Shown piece after piece: positions 44,866 to 56,190 of a stretch of DNA of 64,000 nt (position 1 is its first letter; each line of letters opens with the position of its first letter). Position numbers and translations under genes: made by a program. A model generated the notes under the pieces. That model ran no database searches, was not told where the DNA came from, and saw only the letters and a list, made by a program, of their open reading frames with translations. Source of the DNA: Bifidobacterium sp. B4142 (GTDB lineage Bacteria; Actinomycetota; Actinomycetes; Actinomycetales; Bifidobacteriaceae); the NCBI RefSeq assembly GCF_026537325.1, contig NZ_JAFNMJ010000001.1:868001-932000 (forward strand). The letters are read 5' to 3'.

Positions 44866-46059
44866 ATGTTGCGCTGGCAGACGGCAGGGGAATCCCACGG
44901 AGAGGCCTTGGTGGCCATGATGGAGGGTCTGCCCGCCGGTGTCGCCGTGTCCACCAAGGATATCGAATCGGCTTTGGCCCGTCGTCGGCTGGGCTATGGC
45001 CGTGGGGCCAGGATGGGATTTGAGCAGGACAAGGTGCGACTGCTGACCGGAGTCAGACATGGACGGACGCTCGGTTCACCAGTGGCCGTCGAGATCGGCA
45101 ACACGGAGTGGCTCAAGTGGGAGCGGATCATGAGCGTGGACGAGCTGCCTGCCGATCAGGAGCCCCCGGCGACCGGTCGCAACGCCCCTCTGACCAGGCC
45201 CAGGCCAGGCCATGCCGATCTGACTGGTATGCGCAAGTACGGGTTTACGGATGCGCGTCCAGTCCTTGAGCGCTCATCTGCCAGGGAGACCGCCTCCAGG
45301 GTGGCCTTAGGATCGGTGGCTGCCGACTTCCTGCAGCAGGCCCTGGGCATACGGACCGTTTCCCACGTCATCTCCATAGCCGGGGTCGGGCTGGAGGGGC
45401 ATGAGGCTACGCCCGGCCCTGAAGACGGACCCGCCCTGGATGCCTCTCCGGTCAGGACCTTGGACAAGGACGCTGAGAAGCGGATGGTGGCCAGGATCGA
45501 TCAGATCAAGAAGGACGGCGACACCGCCGGTGGGGTCTTCGAGGTCATCGCTTATGGCGTGCCTGCAGGACTGGGCACTTATGTGGAGGACGATCGGCGT
45601 CTGGATGCGGCCTTGGCCAGCGCCTTCATGGGCATTCAGGCCATCAAGGGCGTGGAGATCGGTGATGGATTCAGCGAGGCTGATCGCCCCGGATCACAGG
45701 CCCATGACGAGATGGAGCCCGGTCCTGACGGCACCATCCGCAGACTCAGCAACCACGCGGGCGGCCTGGAGGGTGGCACATCCAACGGCCAGCCCATCAG
45801 GGTGAGGGCCGCCATGAAGCCTATCTCTTCGGTGCCCCGAGCCCTGCGGACGGTGGATGTGGCCACCGGCCAGCCTGCCCAGGCTATCCATCAGCGTTCC
45901 GACGTGACTGCAGTGCCTGCCGCCGCAGTGATCGGCGAAGCCATGATGAACCTGACGCTGGCACGATTCGCCTTGGAGAAGTTCGGCGGCGACTCGCTCG
46001 AGGAGGTTCGGCGCAACGCCCAGGCCTACCTCCAGTCTTGGCCCGAGCATCTGCGGTAG
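44866..46059 (+). CDS. aroC: Chorismate synthase
   Basis: FMN-dependent last step of the shikimate pathway, from EPSP to chorismate. 397 residues. It begins [25 protein letters not shown] and has the family motifs [16 protein letters not shown] and [17 protein letters not shown]. The start at 44866 is preferred to the in-frame TTG at 44860: GAGGAG lies 7 bases ahead and orthologues begin MLRW. It is followed at 13 bases by aroKB and then aroQ. Confidence 0.96.
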   Translation: MLRWQTAGESHGEALVAMMEGLPAGVAVSTKDIESALARRRLGYGRGARMGFEQDKVRLLTGVRHGRTLGSPVAVEIGNTEWLKWERIMSVDELPADQEPPATGRNAPLTRPRPGHADLTGMRKYGFTDARPVLERSSARETASRVALGSVAADFLQQALGIRTVSHVISIAGVGLEGHEATPGPEDGPALDASPVRTLDKDAEKRMVARIDQIKKDGDTAGGVFEVIAYGVPAGLGTYVEDDRRLDAALASAFMGIQAIKGVEIGDGFSEADRPGSQAHDEMEPGPDGTIRRLSNHAGGLEGGTSNGQPIRVRAAMKPISSVPRALRTVDVATGQPAQAIHQRSDVTAVPAAAVIGEAMMNLTLARFALEKFGGDSLEEVRRNAQAYLQSWPEHLR

Positions 46060-46072
46060 GGGGCGGTCTTGC

Positions 46073-47704
46073 ATGATTGAAAGCAGCAGCATGCCCAAGG
46101 CCGTCGTCATCGGCATGCCCGGTGCGGGCAAGACCCGTCTGGGCAGGGAGACGGCCGCCCTGATCAAGGTGCCCTTCCGGGATACGGACCAATGTGTTGA
46201 GGAAGAAGCAGGTCTGTCGGTCAGCGAGATCTTCGACAGCCAGGGCGAGCAGGTCTTCCGCGGTATGGAGACCAGGACGGTCCTGGACCTCTTGAAGGAT
46301 TTTCCCAGCGGCATCCTGTCCCTGGGAGGCGGTGCTCCCATGAGCATCGAGGTCTTCCAGGCGCTGCAGGACTATCGGCGGGCTGGCGGTGCTGTGGTCT
46401 ACCTGCAGATCGACCCTGAGGAGGGGATCAGCCGAGCGGCTCACTCGGATCGTCGTCCCCTTCTTCGCGGCGGCGCATCGGAGCGCTGGATGGCTCTCTA
46501 TCGTGAGCGTCGCAGCGTCTACCAGGGGCTGGCTACCATCACCCTCAAATCCAGGAACACCACCCCCTGGGCCCTAGCCCGACGGCTAGCCGATGCCTTG
46601 ACTGAGCGGGTGGTTCACGTCAGCGGTCCCTATCCCTATGATGTGAGGATCGGCACCGGGGTGACCGGGCGACTGCATGAGCTGCTTGGCGACCAGACCA
46701 TGAGGGTGGCCCTGATTCACACCCAGCCGGTCCAGCGTCATTCCGACCATGCCCGGGCCCTGCTTCGCCAGGCCGGGTATCAGGTGGTGGATTTGACCAT
46801 TCCGGACGCGGAGGCAGGCAAGACCATCCAGGTCAGCCAGGGTATCTGGGAGCGCTTGGCCACCGAGGGCTTCACCCGTTCCGACGCGGTTGTGGGATTG
46901 GGAGGGGGAGCGGCCACAGACCAGGCCGGGTTTATCGCCGCTACTTGGATGCGCGGCATCCGCTATGTGAACTGCCCCACCTCCCTGCTGGCTATGGTTG
47001 ATGCCTCCACCGGAGGTAAGACCGGCATCAACATGGAGCAGGGCAAGAATCTGGTCGGCAGCTTCTACACCCCTGCCGGCGTCCTGGCTGATCTGCGGAC
47101 TCTGCGGACCCTGCCCAACGAGATCTTCGTAGAGGGCCTGGGAGAAGTGGCCAAGTCCGGTTTCATCATGGACGGAGGTATTCTGCGTGAGCTGGAGGAG
47201 CGGGCTGACTGCCTGCGAGCCTTCGACGGACAGGAGTCTGACCAGTGGCTGGGCACGGTGGTCCAGGATCTGATCGAACGCACCGTGGAGGTCAAGGCCC
47301 GGCACGTCTCAGTGGATCTCAAAGAGTCCGGCTTGCGGGAGTTCCTCAACTATGGCCACACCTTGGGCCACGCCATCGAGAAGATCGAACACTTCACCTG
47401 GCGGCATGGTCAGGCCGTCTCAGTGGGCATGGTCTTCGCGGCCGAGTTGGCCAGGATCACCGGCCATCTGGATCAGGAGGCGGTCGACTACCACCGGCAG
47501 CTTCTGTCTTCCCTGGGCCTTAGAACCTGGTGGGATGGTGGCGATTTCGACCATGTGCTGACCCTTATGCATCGGGACAAAAAGGCCCGTGGCAACAAGT
47601 TGCGGTTTATCATTCTTGATGGTTTGGGCAAACCCACCCACCTGGACGACCCGCCGGTCTCGGCGCTCAAGGAGGCCTTCCAGGCCATACGCAAGGAGGA
47701 ATGA
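46073..47704 (+). CDS. aroKB: Fused shikimate kinase / 3-dehydroquinate synthase
   Basis: Two enzymes in one 543-residue chain. Residues about 7-175 are shikimate kinase (P-loop [14 protein letters not shown] shikimate site, SLGGGAPMS, lid RRPLL). From about 185 to the end is the NAD/metal dehydroquinate synthase ([64 protein letters not shown]). The link is continuous in frame, so this is a true fusion. It lies in an operon with aroC and aroQ. GGGGGCGG precedes the ATG. Confidence 0.96.
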   Translation: MIESSSMPKAVVIGMPGAGKTRLGRETAALIKVPFRDTDQCVEEEAGLSVSEIFDSQGEQVFRGMETRTVLDLLKDFPSGILSLGGGAPMSIEVFQALQDYRRAGGAVVYLQIDPEEGISRAAHSDRRPLLRGGASERWMALYRERRSVYQGLATITLKSRNTTPWALARRLADALTERVVHVSGPYPYDVRIGTGVTGRLHELLGDQTMRVALIHTQPVQRHSDHARALLRQAGYQVVDLTIPDAEAGKTIQVSQGIWERLATEGFTRSDAVVGLGGGAATDQAGFIAATWMRGIRYVNCPTSLLAMVDASTGGKTGINMEQGKNLVGSFYTPAGVLADLRTLRTLPNEIFVEGLGEVAKSGFIMDGGILRELEERADCLRAFDGQESDQWLGTVVQDLIERTVEVKARHVSVDLKESGLREFLNYGHTLGHAIEKIEHFTWRHGQAVSVGMVFAAELARITGHLDQEAVDYHRQLLSSLGLRTWWDGGDFDHVLTLMHRDKKARGNKLRFIILDGLGKPTHLDDPPVSALKEAFQAIRKEE

Positions 47705-47707
47705 CAA

Positions 47708-48178
47708 ATGGCGGAAGCCGACAAGGGCAGGCAGACGGTTCTGGTGGTCAACGGACCCAACCTGGGTCGGCTGGGTGTGCGCGACCCTGATGTCTACGGT
47801 CGTCAGGATCTGGAGACACTGACCCGGGACTGCGAACAATGGGGTCAGCAGCTGGGCCTGGATGTTCAGGTGCTGCAATCGGACGACGAGGGCCAGGTCA
47901 TCTGTTGGATGCATCAGGCGGTAGACCAGGGCAGCGCGGTGGTACTCAACCCGGCGGCCTTTACCCACTACAGCTATGGACTTGCCGATGCCGCCGTCCA
48001 GGTCACCCAGGCAGGGCTGCCGCTGATGGAGGTTCATATTTCCAATCCTTCATCCCGGGAGGCCTTCCGCCGACGCAGCGTCATCTCGCCGGTGGCCACC
48101 GGCACCATCACAGGCCTGGGTTTCTACGGCTACCGGCTGGCCTTGGAGGCAGTGGCTCACCTGCAGGAGAACGCATGA
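47708..48178 (+). CDS. aroQ: 3-dehydroquinate dehydratase, type II
   Basis: A 156-residue type II dehydroquinase forming 3-dehydroshikimate. Motifs are NGPNLGRLGVRDPDVYG (catalytic Tyr and Arg), LNPAAFTHYSYGLADA and VHISNPSSREAFRRRSVISPVATGTITGLGFYGY. AAGGAGGAATGA lies just before the ATG and overlaps the end of aroKB. It overlaps the uvrA-like gene by ATGA, so a DNA-repair/drug-resistance-type ATPase is coupled to shikimate genes. Confidence 0.95.
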   Translation: MAEADKGRQTVLVVNGPNLGRLGVRDPDVYGRQDLETLTRDCEQWGQQLGLDVQVLQSDDEGQVICWMHQAVDQGSAVVLNPAAFTHYSYGLADAAVQVTQAGLPLMEVHISNPSSREAFRRRSVISPVATGTITGLGFYGYRLALEAVAHLQENA

Positions 48179-50718
48179 GAGACAGCGGAGAGACCGGCAA
48201 GAAGCTCTCTGCACCGCCCAAGGCCATCCTTGTCCGCGGCGCCAAGGTCCACAACCTGCGCAATCTGGATGTCGACGTTCCTTTGAATCATCTGGTGGGC
48301 ATCGCCGGGGTCTCGGGCTCCGGAAAGTCCTCCCTGGCTCTGGGGGTCCTCTATGCCGAGGGCTCACGGCGCTACCTGGAATCCCTGTCCACCTACACCA
48401 GGAGGCGGATGACCCAGGCCCAGCGCCCTCAGGTGGACTCGGTGCGTTTCCTGCCCCCCGCATTGGCCCTGCGTCAACGCCCGGGCGTGGGTGGCATGCG
48501 CTCCACCTTCGGCACCGCCACCGAGCTGCTTAACGTGCTCAGGCTGATGTTTTCCCGGCTGGCCAGCCACGTCTGCCCCAATGGCCATCGGCAGGAGCCC
48601 ACCCTGGCAGTGGCAGCCGAGATGACCATCAGCTGCCCTATTTGCGGTGCAAAGGTGGAGCCTCCCAGCGCCGAGGAGCTGGCCTTCAACTCCCTGGGGG
48701 CCTGCCCTGCCTGCCAAGGGACCGGGACCGTGCGCGAGGTGGACGACGCCACCCTGGTTCCCGATGGCAGCCTGACCATCGACCAAGGGGCCGTGGTGCC
48801 ATGGCGGACCTTCGGCTTCAACGTCCAGCCCGACATCGTGCGCGAGTTCGGAGTCCGCACCGACGTGCCCTGGCGGGATCTGACCGATCGGGAACGAAAG
48901 ATCGTCTTCGAGGGGCCAGCCGAGAAGAAGCACATCACCATTACTTCAATCAAGGGTGTCCATGAGCTGGACTTCACCTTCCGCAACGCACGGCTGACCG
49001 TGACCGAGGAGCTCAAGAGAGCCAACGACGACAAGCGCCTGGCCAAGGTGGCCAAGTTCCTGACCGAACGGACCTGCCCGGACTGCAAGGGCACCCGGCT
49101 CAACCAGCGGGCGCGTCTGCCCGAGATCAACGGAGACAACCTAGCCGAGGTCACCTCCTGGCCTCTTGATCGGGTGCTGGACTGGGGTCGGAAGCTGCCG
49201 CTCACGCTGCCTGAACCTATGCGGCCCATGGCGTCGGCCCTCTGCAAGACCCTGGATGAGATGGGCAGGCGACTGATTCAGTTGGGACTGAGCTACCTGA
49301 CCCTGGACCGCTCCAGCGCCTCCCTGTCTACCGGGGAGCGGCAGCGGGCCCAGCTGGCCAGGGCTGTGCGTAATGAGACCACTGGCGTGCTCTATGTGCT
49401 GGACGAGCCCTCGACCGGCCTGCATCCTGCCAACCTGGAGGGGCTTACAGGGGTCATGCGCGACCTGCTGGCCGACGGCAATTCGGTGGTTTTCGTCGAT
49501 CACGACGTCAAGGTTCTGCAATCAGCCGACTATCTGATCGAAATGGGTCCCGGAGCAGGGGAGCGCGGCGGCAGGATTTTGGCCCATGGAGCCCCTGAGC
49601 AGATCGCTGCAGACCCGGACTCGCGTATTGCCGGTTTTCTGGATGGACGCGAGCCTGTTCTGGTACGGGACCGGCATCCCATGCCTGCAGAGAATGAGTG
49701 GATCCGTATGCAATCAGGACCCATTCACACAGTCCACCCTCTCGTTCTAGCCATTCCCCGTGGGTGCATGACGGCAGTGACCGGCGTATCCGGCTCAGGA
49801 AAGACAACCATGATCCTGGAGTCTCTGGTCCCGGCTTTGCAGGCCCGCATTCAGGGCGACCCCATGCCCAAGCATGTACACAGCCTGGAACCAGCGGGCA
49901 TCGACAGGGTCCGGCTGGTGGACTCCTCGCCCATAGGCATCAACGTGCGCTCCACGGTGGCCACCTACTCGGGGCTGATGGTCCGGCTGCGTCGCCTCTT
50001 CGCGGCCACTGGCCAGGCGAAAAAGGACAAGTTGGGCATCTCTGCATTCTCCTATAACACCGGATCCCTGCGCTGCCCCCAGTGTGACGGGACCGGGCAG
50101 ATCAGCCTGGATGTGCAGTTCCTGCCCGACATCCCCATCACCTGCCCTAGCTGCCATGGTCGTCGATACCGTCCGGAGGCCGAGCACTACCGTTTGTCCA
50201 CGCCGGCCCACGCGGAGCCGATGAGTCTGCCCGATCTGCTGGCCATGGAGGTGGGCCGTGCCCTGGAGGTCTTCGCACAGGGCCGCGAGTACACAGCCAT
50301 CCGCCGAGGCTTGCAGACATTGAAGGACCTGGGCTTGGACTACCTGACCCTGGGGGAGGACACCCCCTCCCTGTCTGGAGGGGAGGCCCAGCGGCTGAAG
50401 CTGTCCAACGAGTTGGGCCGTAGGCAGAATGGCTCCATGTTCGTTCTCGATGAGCCCACCACAGGCCTGCATCCCTTGGATGTGCGCGTCCTGATCGGAG
50501 TACTGGAGCGCCTGGTCAGCAAGGAGGCCACGGTGGTCTTCATCGAACACGATCTGGACATGATCGCCAACGCCGACCATGTGGTCGATATGGGTCCGGG
50601 GGGCGGCGATCGAGGCGGAAGAATCGTGGCCCAAGGGGACCCGGAATCCGTGGCTCGCAACCCGGATTCGGTGACCGGCCGCTACCTGGCCGACCACCTG
50701 CATTTGAGCCGTCCTTGA
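48175..50718 (+). CDS. UvrA-like ABC ATPase (class II, excision/drug-resistance type)
   Basis: An 847-residue protein with two UvrA ATPase halves (Walker A GVSGSGKSSLALG and GVSGSGKTTMILE; signatures LSTGERQRAQLARAV and LSGGEAQRLKLSNELG; Walker B YVLDEPSTGLHP and FVLDEPTTGLHP). Zinc-type CxxC pairs occur (CPICG, CPACQG, CPDCKG, CPQCDG, CPSCHG). It is about 100 residues shorter than housekeeping UvrA and lacks its UvrB-binding insert, as in UvrA2/DrrC-like proteins of actinobacteria. A role in drug or DNA-adduct tolerance is inferred. Confidence 0.88.
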   Translation: MRDSGETGKKLSAPPKAILVRGAKVHNLRNLDVDVPLNHLVGIAGVSGSGKSSLALGVLYAEGSRRYLESLSTYTRRRMTQAQRPQVDSVRFLPPALALRQRPGVGGMRSTFGTATELLNVLRLMFSRLASHVCPNGHRQEPTLAVAAEMTISCPICGAKVEPPSAEELAFNSLGACPACQGTGTVREVDDATLVPDGSLTIDQGAVVPWRTFGFNVQPDIVREFGVRTDVPWRDLTDRERKIVFEGPAEKKHITITSIKGVHELDFTFRNARLTVTEELKRANDDKRLAKVAKFLTERTCPDCKGTRLNQRARLPEINGDNLAEVTSWPLDRVLDWGRKLPLTLPEPMRPMASALCKTLDEMGRRLIQLGLSYLTLDRSSASLSTGERQRAQLARAVRNETTGVLYVLDEPSTGLHPANLEGLTGVMRDLLADGNSVVFVDHDVKVLQSADYLIEMGPGAGERGGRILAHGAPEQIAADPDSRIAGFLDGREPVLVRDRHPMPAENEWIRMQSGPIHTVHPLVLAIPRGCMTAVTGVSGSGKTTMILESLVPALQARIQGDPMPKHVHSLEPAGIDRVRLVDSSPIGINVRSTVATYSGLMVRLRRLFAATGQAKKDKLGISAFSYNTGSLRCPQCDGTGQISLDVQFLPDIPITCPSCHGRRYRPEAEHYRLSTPAHAEPMSLPDLLAMEVGRALEVFAQGREYTAIRRGLQTLKDLGLDYLTLGEDTPSLSGGEAQRLKLSNELGRRQNGSMFVLDEPTTGLHPLDVRVLIGVLERLVSKEATVVFIEHDLDMIANADHVVDMGPGGGDRGGRIVAQGDPESVARNPDSVTGRYLADHLHLSRP

Positions 50719-50783
50719 ATCAGTCAGTCCTCCTCGAGTGTTGGCCGGTTTCTGGTCGCTCCCGCCTGATAGGCTGAAGTTCC

Positions 50784-52448
50784 ATGGTCAGAGAACATGG
50801 AAATCCGCAAGGGCATATCACCAAACACATTTTCGTCACCGGCGGCGTGGTCTCTTCGCTGGGCAAGGGACTGACCGCATCATCTCTGGGTCGTCTGCTG
50901 AGAAGCCGTGGAATCCGCGTTCTTCAACAGAAGCTGGATCCCTACATCAACGTCGATCCAGGGACCATGAACCCCTTCCAACACGGCGAGGTCTATGTGA
51001 CCGAGGATGGGGCCGAAACCGACCTGGACATCGGCCATTACGAGCGTTTCACCGACGTCTTCCTCTCCCAGAAGGCCAATGTAACTACCGGCCAGATCTA
51101 CCAGTCCGTTCTGCGCAAAGAGCGGGCGGGGGAGTACCTGGGCCAGTGCGTCCAGGTCATTCCCCATGTGACCAATGAAATCAAGAGCCGCATGCGGGCC
51201 CAGGCCAGTGACGATGTGGATGTAATCATCACCGAGATCGGAGGGACTGTGGGCGACATCGAGTCCCAGCCCTTCATGGAGGCCGCTCGCGAGGTTCGTC
51301 GGGACATCGGTCCGGACAACTGCATGTTCGTTCATGTCTCGCTGGTGCCCTATGTGGCAGCCGCCCACGAGCTGAAGACCAAGCCCACCCAGCACTCGGT
51401 CATGGCCCTGCGCCAGCTGGGCATCGCCCCCGATGCCTTGGTGCTGCGCTCTGACAGGCCGCTCAACCAGGGCATCAAGGACAAGATCTCCCTGATGTGC
51501 GACGTGGATGCCGAGGGCGTGGTCAACTGCGTGGATGCGCCCAGCATCTACGACGTGCCCAAGATCCTCTATAAGGAGGGTCTGGATACCTACGTGGTGC
51601 GCAAGCTGGGGCTGCCCTTCCACGACGTCGACTGGAACGAGTGGGAGGACCTGCTGGACCGGGTCCACAACCCCCGTACCAAGGTGACCGTCGCCATCGT
51701 GGGCAAGTACATCGACCTGCCTGACGCCTACCTGTCGGTCATCGAAGCTCTGAAGGCCGGCGGCTTCGCCAATCGGTCCCAGGTCCAGGTCAAGCTGGTG
51801 GCAGCCGACACCTGCGAGACCATGGATGGCGCCCGCAAGGCCCTGGAGGGCGTTGACGGCATCGTGGTTCCCGGAGGCTTCGGCATCCGTGGCATCGAGG
51901 GCAAGATTGGCGCTTTGCGCTACGCCCGTGAGACCGGCCTGCCCGCCTTGGGACTCTGTCTGGGTCTGCAGTCCATGGTCATCGAATTCGCCCGTCACGT
52001 CCTGGAGCTGGAGGATGCCAACTCCTCGGAGTTCGAGCCTGACTGCGAGAACCCGGTCATCGCCACCATGGAGGAGCAGAAGGAAATCGTGGCCGGCCAT
52101 GGCGACATGGGCCACACCATGCGGCTGGGCGCCTACCCGGCAGTGCTCAAGCCCGACTCCCTGGTAGCCCGGCTCTATGGCTCCACTGAGATCTCAGAAC
52201 GCCACCGCCACCGCTATGAGGTCAACGTCGCCTACAAGGAGCGGCTGGACAAGGCCGGCCTGCACATCTCAGGCACCAGCCCGGACGGGCAGCTGACCGA
52301 GTTCGTGGAGCTCTCCCAGGACCAGCACCCCTTCTATGTGGGTACCCAGGCCCACCCGGAGTTCAAGTCCCGGCCCACCAAGCCGCATCCTCTCTTCACC
52401 GGCCTGGTCAAGGCCAGCCTGGAGCACGGAGGCCAGGAGGCGGCCTGA
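50784..52448 (+). CDS. pyrG: CTP synthase
   Basis: Makes CTP from UTP, glutamine and ATP. 554 residues. The amidoligase domain begins [26 protein letters not shown] and has the [14 protein letters not shown] motif. The class I glutaminase has the nucleophile Cys in [11 protein letters not shown] and His/Glu in THPEF-like [10 protein letters not shown]. The start at 50784 lacks a strong ribosome site (GGCTGAAG upstream). A long hairpin follows the stop. Confidence 0.97.
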   Translation: MVREHGNPQGHITKHIFVTGGVVSSLGKGLTASSLGRLLRSRGIRVLQQKLDPYINVDPGTMNPFQHGEVYVTEDGAETDLDIGHYERFTDVFLSQKANVTTGQIYQSVLRKERAGEYLGQCVQVIPHVTNEIKSRMRAQASDDVDVIITEIGGTVGDIESQPFMEAAREVRRDIGPDNCMFVHVSLVPYVAAAHELKTKPTQHSVMALRQLGIAPDALVLRSDRPLNQGIKDKISLMCDVDAEGVVNCVDAPSIYDVPKILYKEGLDTYVVRKLGLPFHDVDWNEWEDLLDRVHNPRTKVTVAIVGKYIDLPDAYLSVIEALKAGGFANRSQVQVKLVAADTCETMDGARKALEGVDGIVVPGGFGIRGIEGKIGALRYARETGLPALGLCLGLQSMVIEFARHVLELEDANSSEFEPDCENPVIATMEEQKEIVAGHGDMGHTMRLGAYPAVLKPDSLVARLYGSTEISERHRHRYEVNVAYKERLDKAGLHISGTSPDGQLTEFVELSQDQHPFYVGTQAHPEFKSRPTKPHPLFTGLVKASLEHGGQEAA

Positions 52449-52478
52449 AGTCAATTCCTTTTGGACTCTTCCGGTAAG

Positions 52479-52513
52479 ATCGCCCGTTTCCCTCTTATAG
52501 GGAAGCGGGCGAT
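52479..52513 (+). terminator. Hairpin after pyrG
   Basis: A 15-base stem with one G-T mismatch (ATCGCCCGTTTCCCT at 52479-52493 with AGGGAAGCGGGCGAT at 52499-52513) and a 5-base loop, 30 bases after the stop. There is no T-run. It separates pyrG from the suf operon. Confidence 0.7.
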
Positions 52514-52662
52514 TGCCATATCGGCGCTTTCGCCGAAAGGAAGGGTCGGATTCCTTAGAGAGCGTAAGCCCGGGTCTGGCGGTTCACCAGTGCCAAGGTT
52601 ATCCTGTAAAGGTGTGATCGGCCGCATATGGTGGCCGTGCGTGTGTTAGGAGGTCTCAGCTC

Positions 52663-54162
52663 GTGGACAGCACCTCGCAGCGGACAGACACATCGCGGGA
52701 TGTGGAAATGAGCCAATATGTGGCCGACCGCTCCCGCGTCAATGAAGAAAAAATCAAAAAAGACGACCAGATCATCTCCGAGTTCGGCGACTACACCTAT
52801 GGCTGGCACGACTCTGATGATGCCGGTCGCAACGCTCACAAGGGCATCGACGAGGACGTGGTCCGGGCCATCTCGGCCGACAAGGGCGAGCCTGACTGGA
52901 TGCTGCAGATGCGACTTGAGGGCTATCGGGCTTTCATGGACAAGCCCATGCCCAAGTGGGGCGTGGATTTAAGCGGGTTCGATGCCGACGACTTCAAGTA
53001 CTACGTCAAGCCCTTGAAGGAGCAGGCCAAGGACTGGAAGGAACTGCCCGACGACATCCGCACTACTTACGACCGGCTGGGCATCCCCGAGGCCGAGAAG
53101 AAGCGGCTGGTCTCCGGTGTAGCCGCCCAGTACGAGTCCGAGGTCATCTACAATTCCATCCGTGACGACCTGCGCAAACAGGGGGTTATCTTCCTGGATA
53201 CGGATACGGCCCTGAAAGAGTACCCGGACCTCTTCCGCAAGTACTTTGCCACGGTCATTCCCCCGGACGACAACAAGTTCGCCGCCTTGAACACGGCGGC
53301 CTGGTCGGGTGGCTCCTTCGTCTACGTGCCCAAGGGAGTCCATGTGGACATCCCCCTGCAGGCCTACTTCCGGATCAACACGCCCAACATGGGCCAATTC
53401 GAGCGCACGCTGATCATCGCCGACGAGGGTTCCTACGTCCATTACGTGGAGGGCTGCACGGCCCCCATCTACTCCACCGACTCCCTGCATGCGGCCAATG
53501 TGGAAATCGTGGTCGAGCCTCACGCCCGTGTGCGCTACACGACGGTCCAGAACTGGTCCAACAACGTCTACAATCTGGTCACCCAGCGTGCCTATGTACG
53601 CGAGGGCGGCACCATGGAGTGGGTGGACGGCAACATCGGGTCCAAGGCGACCATGAAGTACCCGGCCTGCATCCTTGCCGAGCCCTACGCCAAGGCCGAG
53701 ACCCTCTCCCTGGGCTTCGCCGGCAAGGGACAATACCAGGACACGGGCGCCAAAATGATTCACCTGGCACCCCACACCTCCTCAACCATCGTCTCCAAGT
53801 CCATCTCCCGCAACGGGGGAAGGGCCGCATACCGGGGCCTGGTCAAGATCATCAAGGGTGCCGAGAAGTCCTCTTCTTCGGTGGTCTGCGACGCCCTGCT
53901 GGTGGACGACTACTCCCGGTCGGACACCTACCCGCACGTGGACGTTCGCGAGGACGACGTGTCCATGGCCCACGAGGCCACCGTCTCCAAGGTCTCCGAG
54001 GACCAGCTCTTCTACCTGATGAGCCGCGGTCTGGAGGAGAAGGAAGCCATGGGCATGATCGTGCGGGGGTTCGTGGAGCCTATCTCCCGGCAGCTGCCCA
54101 TGGAGTACGCGTTGGAGCTCAACCGCTTGGTCGAATTGCAGATGGAGGGTTCGGTAGGCTGA
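52663..54162 (+). CDS. sufB: Fe-S cluster assembly scaffold SufB
   Basis: Scaffold subunit of the SufBCD complex, 499 residues. Family landmarks are [57 protein letters not shown] and [21 protein letters not shown]. It has no intein, unlike some mycobacterial SufB. GTG start at 52663 with AGGAGG 9 bases ahead. First gene of sufBDCSUT; its stop overlaps the sufD start. No SufR-like regulator gene precedes it. Confidence 0.96.
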   Translation: MDSTSQRTDTSRDVEMSQYVADRSRVNEEKIKKDDQIISEFGDYTYGWHDSDDAGRNAHKGIDEDVVRAISADKGEPDWMLQMRLEGYRAFMDKPMPKWGVDLSGFDADDFKYYVKPLKEQAKDWKELPDDIRTTYDRLGIPEAEKKRLVSGVAAQYESEVIYNSIRDDLRKQGVIFLDTDTALKEYPDLFRKYFATVIPPDDNKFAALNTAAWSGGSFVYVPKGVHVDIPLQAYFRINTPNMGQFERTLIIADEGSYVHYVEGCTAPIYSTDSLHAANVEIVVEPHARVRYTTVQNWSNNVYNLVTQRAYVREGGTMEWVDGNIGSKATMKYPACILAEPYAKAETLSLGFAGKGQYQDTGAKMIHLAPHTSSTIVSKSISRNGGRAAYRGLVKIIKGAEKSSSSVVCDALLVDDYSRSDTYPHVDVREDDVSMAHEATVSKVSEDQLFYLMSRGLEEKEAMGMIVRGFVEPISRQLPMEYALELNRLVELQMEGSVG

Positions 54163-55388
54163 TGTCACAGAAGAGCGAAATAACCATTCCGCATGCGGAT
54201 CCCAAGGACCCATACGCTTTCCCGGCAACCATGCCGTCCAGCGCCGACAAGGAGCCCCGCTCCTTCAATCCTGAAGACTTCCCCATGCCCACCCGCAAGC
54301 AGGATGACTGGCGGTTCACCCCCATCGACCGAATGGAGGAGTTCTTCGCTGTCTTCAAGCCCAGCGGTCTGACCAGGGTCTCGGTCACCATGATCGACGG
54401 GTCCGTCCCTCCCGCAGATCAGGTCAGCTTCAGCCAGATTCCCATGGCTCAGGCTCCCTGCGGCACTGTCCTCAAGCCCAGCGACCGAGCGGCAGCCGTG
54501 GAGTGGGCGAGTGGCAAGCAGGCGACTGTGGTCAACCTCAGAGGCACCTTGGATCAGCCCGTGCTGGTCCGTGTCAATGGCGGCGGCCCCGAGTTGGATG
54601 CCTTCCACTTGGTCATCAAGGCAGAGGCGGGCACCAAGGCCGATCTGGTGGTCGAGCACCAGGGCCAGGCACGTCTGGCTGAGGGCGTTGAAATCGACAT
54701 CGGTGACAAATCGCAGATGTCGACCACCTTCATCCAGGAGTGGGACAAGGGCAGCAAGCATGTAGGCAACCATCGCATTCACCTGGGAGCCGAGGCCTCC
54801 CTGCGTCACTCTGTAGTCAACCTGGGCGGCGATGTCGTGCGGCTGCGCATGGACCAGGACTTCGGCGGCGAGCAGGGCGACCTGAACATGTTGGGTATCT
54901 ACTTCGTCGACCCCGGCCAGCACATGGAGCACAGGACCATGGTGGTGCACAACCATCCCAACTGCAAGTCCCGCGTGGTCTACAAGGGGGCCCTGGATGG
55001 AATCGGCGCGCACACCACCTGGGTGGGTAATGCGCTCATTCAGCCCACCGCGCCTGGAACCGACTCCTACGAGCTCAACCGGAATCTGGTGTTGACCCCT
55101 GGGGCTATCGCGGATTCCGAGCCCAACCTGGAGATCGAGAACGGCGACATCATCGGGGCAGGCCATGCCAGTTCGGTTGGGCGCTTCGACGACGAGGAGC
55201 TCTTCTACCTGCAGTCCCGCGGCATCCCCGAGCAGGAGGCCCGCAAGCTGGTGGTTCGAGGCTTCTTCGGAGAACTGGTGGAGGAGATTGACGTCCCCAG
55301 CGTCTCCGGGCACCTGATGGGGGTCATCGACCGCAGGCTGGCGGCCGGCGAGGATCAAGAGATGCAGCACGTTTTGGAGGAGAACTGA
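54162..55388 (+). CDS. sufD: Fe-S cluster assembly protein SufD
   Basis: SufB paralogue and partner, 408 residues. The N-terminus carries KQDDWRFTPIDRM (the family W-[KR]-[FY]TP motif), the middle is a beta-helix, and the C-terminal core has HNHPNCKSRVVYKGALDG, ELNRNLVLTPGAIADSEPNLEI and GQLDEEELFYLQSRGI-like SVGRFDDEELFYLQSRGIPEQEARKLVVRGF. The start at 54162 overlaps the sufB stop (TGATG). A far longer upstream open frame is a shadow of sufB. Confidence 0.95.
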   Translation: MSQKSEITIPHADPKDPYAFPATMPSSADKEPRSFNPEDFPMPTRKQDDWRFTPIDRMEEFFAVFKPSGLTRVSVTMIDGSVPPADQVSFSQIPMAQAPCGTVLKPSDRAAAVEWASGKQATVVNLRGTLDQPVLVRVNGGGPELDAFHLVIKAEAGTKADLVVEHQGQARLAEGVEIDIGDKSQMSTTFIQEWDKGSKHVGNHRIHLGAEASLRHSVVNLGGDVVRLRMDQDFGGEQGDLNMLGIYFVDPGQHMEHRTMVVHNHPNCKSRVVYKGALDGIGAHTTWVGNALIQPTAPGTDSYELNRNLVLTPGAIADSEPNLEIENGDIIGAGHASSVGRFDDEELFYLQSRGIPEQEARKLVVRGFFGELVEEIDVPSVSGHLMGVIDRRLAAGEDQEMQHVLEEN

Positions 55389-55389
55389 C

Positions 55390-56169
<780 letters not shown>

Positions 56170-56190
56170 GGATAAGAGAAGAGGTCCGCA

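Noticed and set aside
47839-48174. N-terminal extension of the UvrA-like protein
   Set aside because: It is a shadow of aroQ; the ATGA overlap at 48175 gives the proper start.
53619-54161. Long N-terminal extension of sufD
   Set aside because: The open frame lies within sufB in another frame; the TGATG overlap at 54162 gives the normal SufD start.
52663-54162. Intein in SufB
   Set aside because: The sequence is continuous at normal family length, with no splice-junction motifs.
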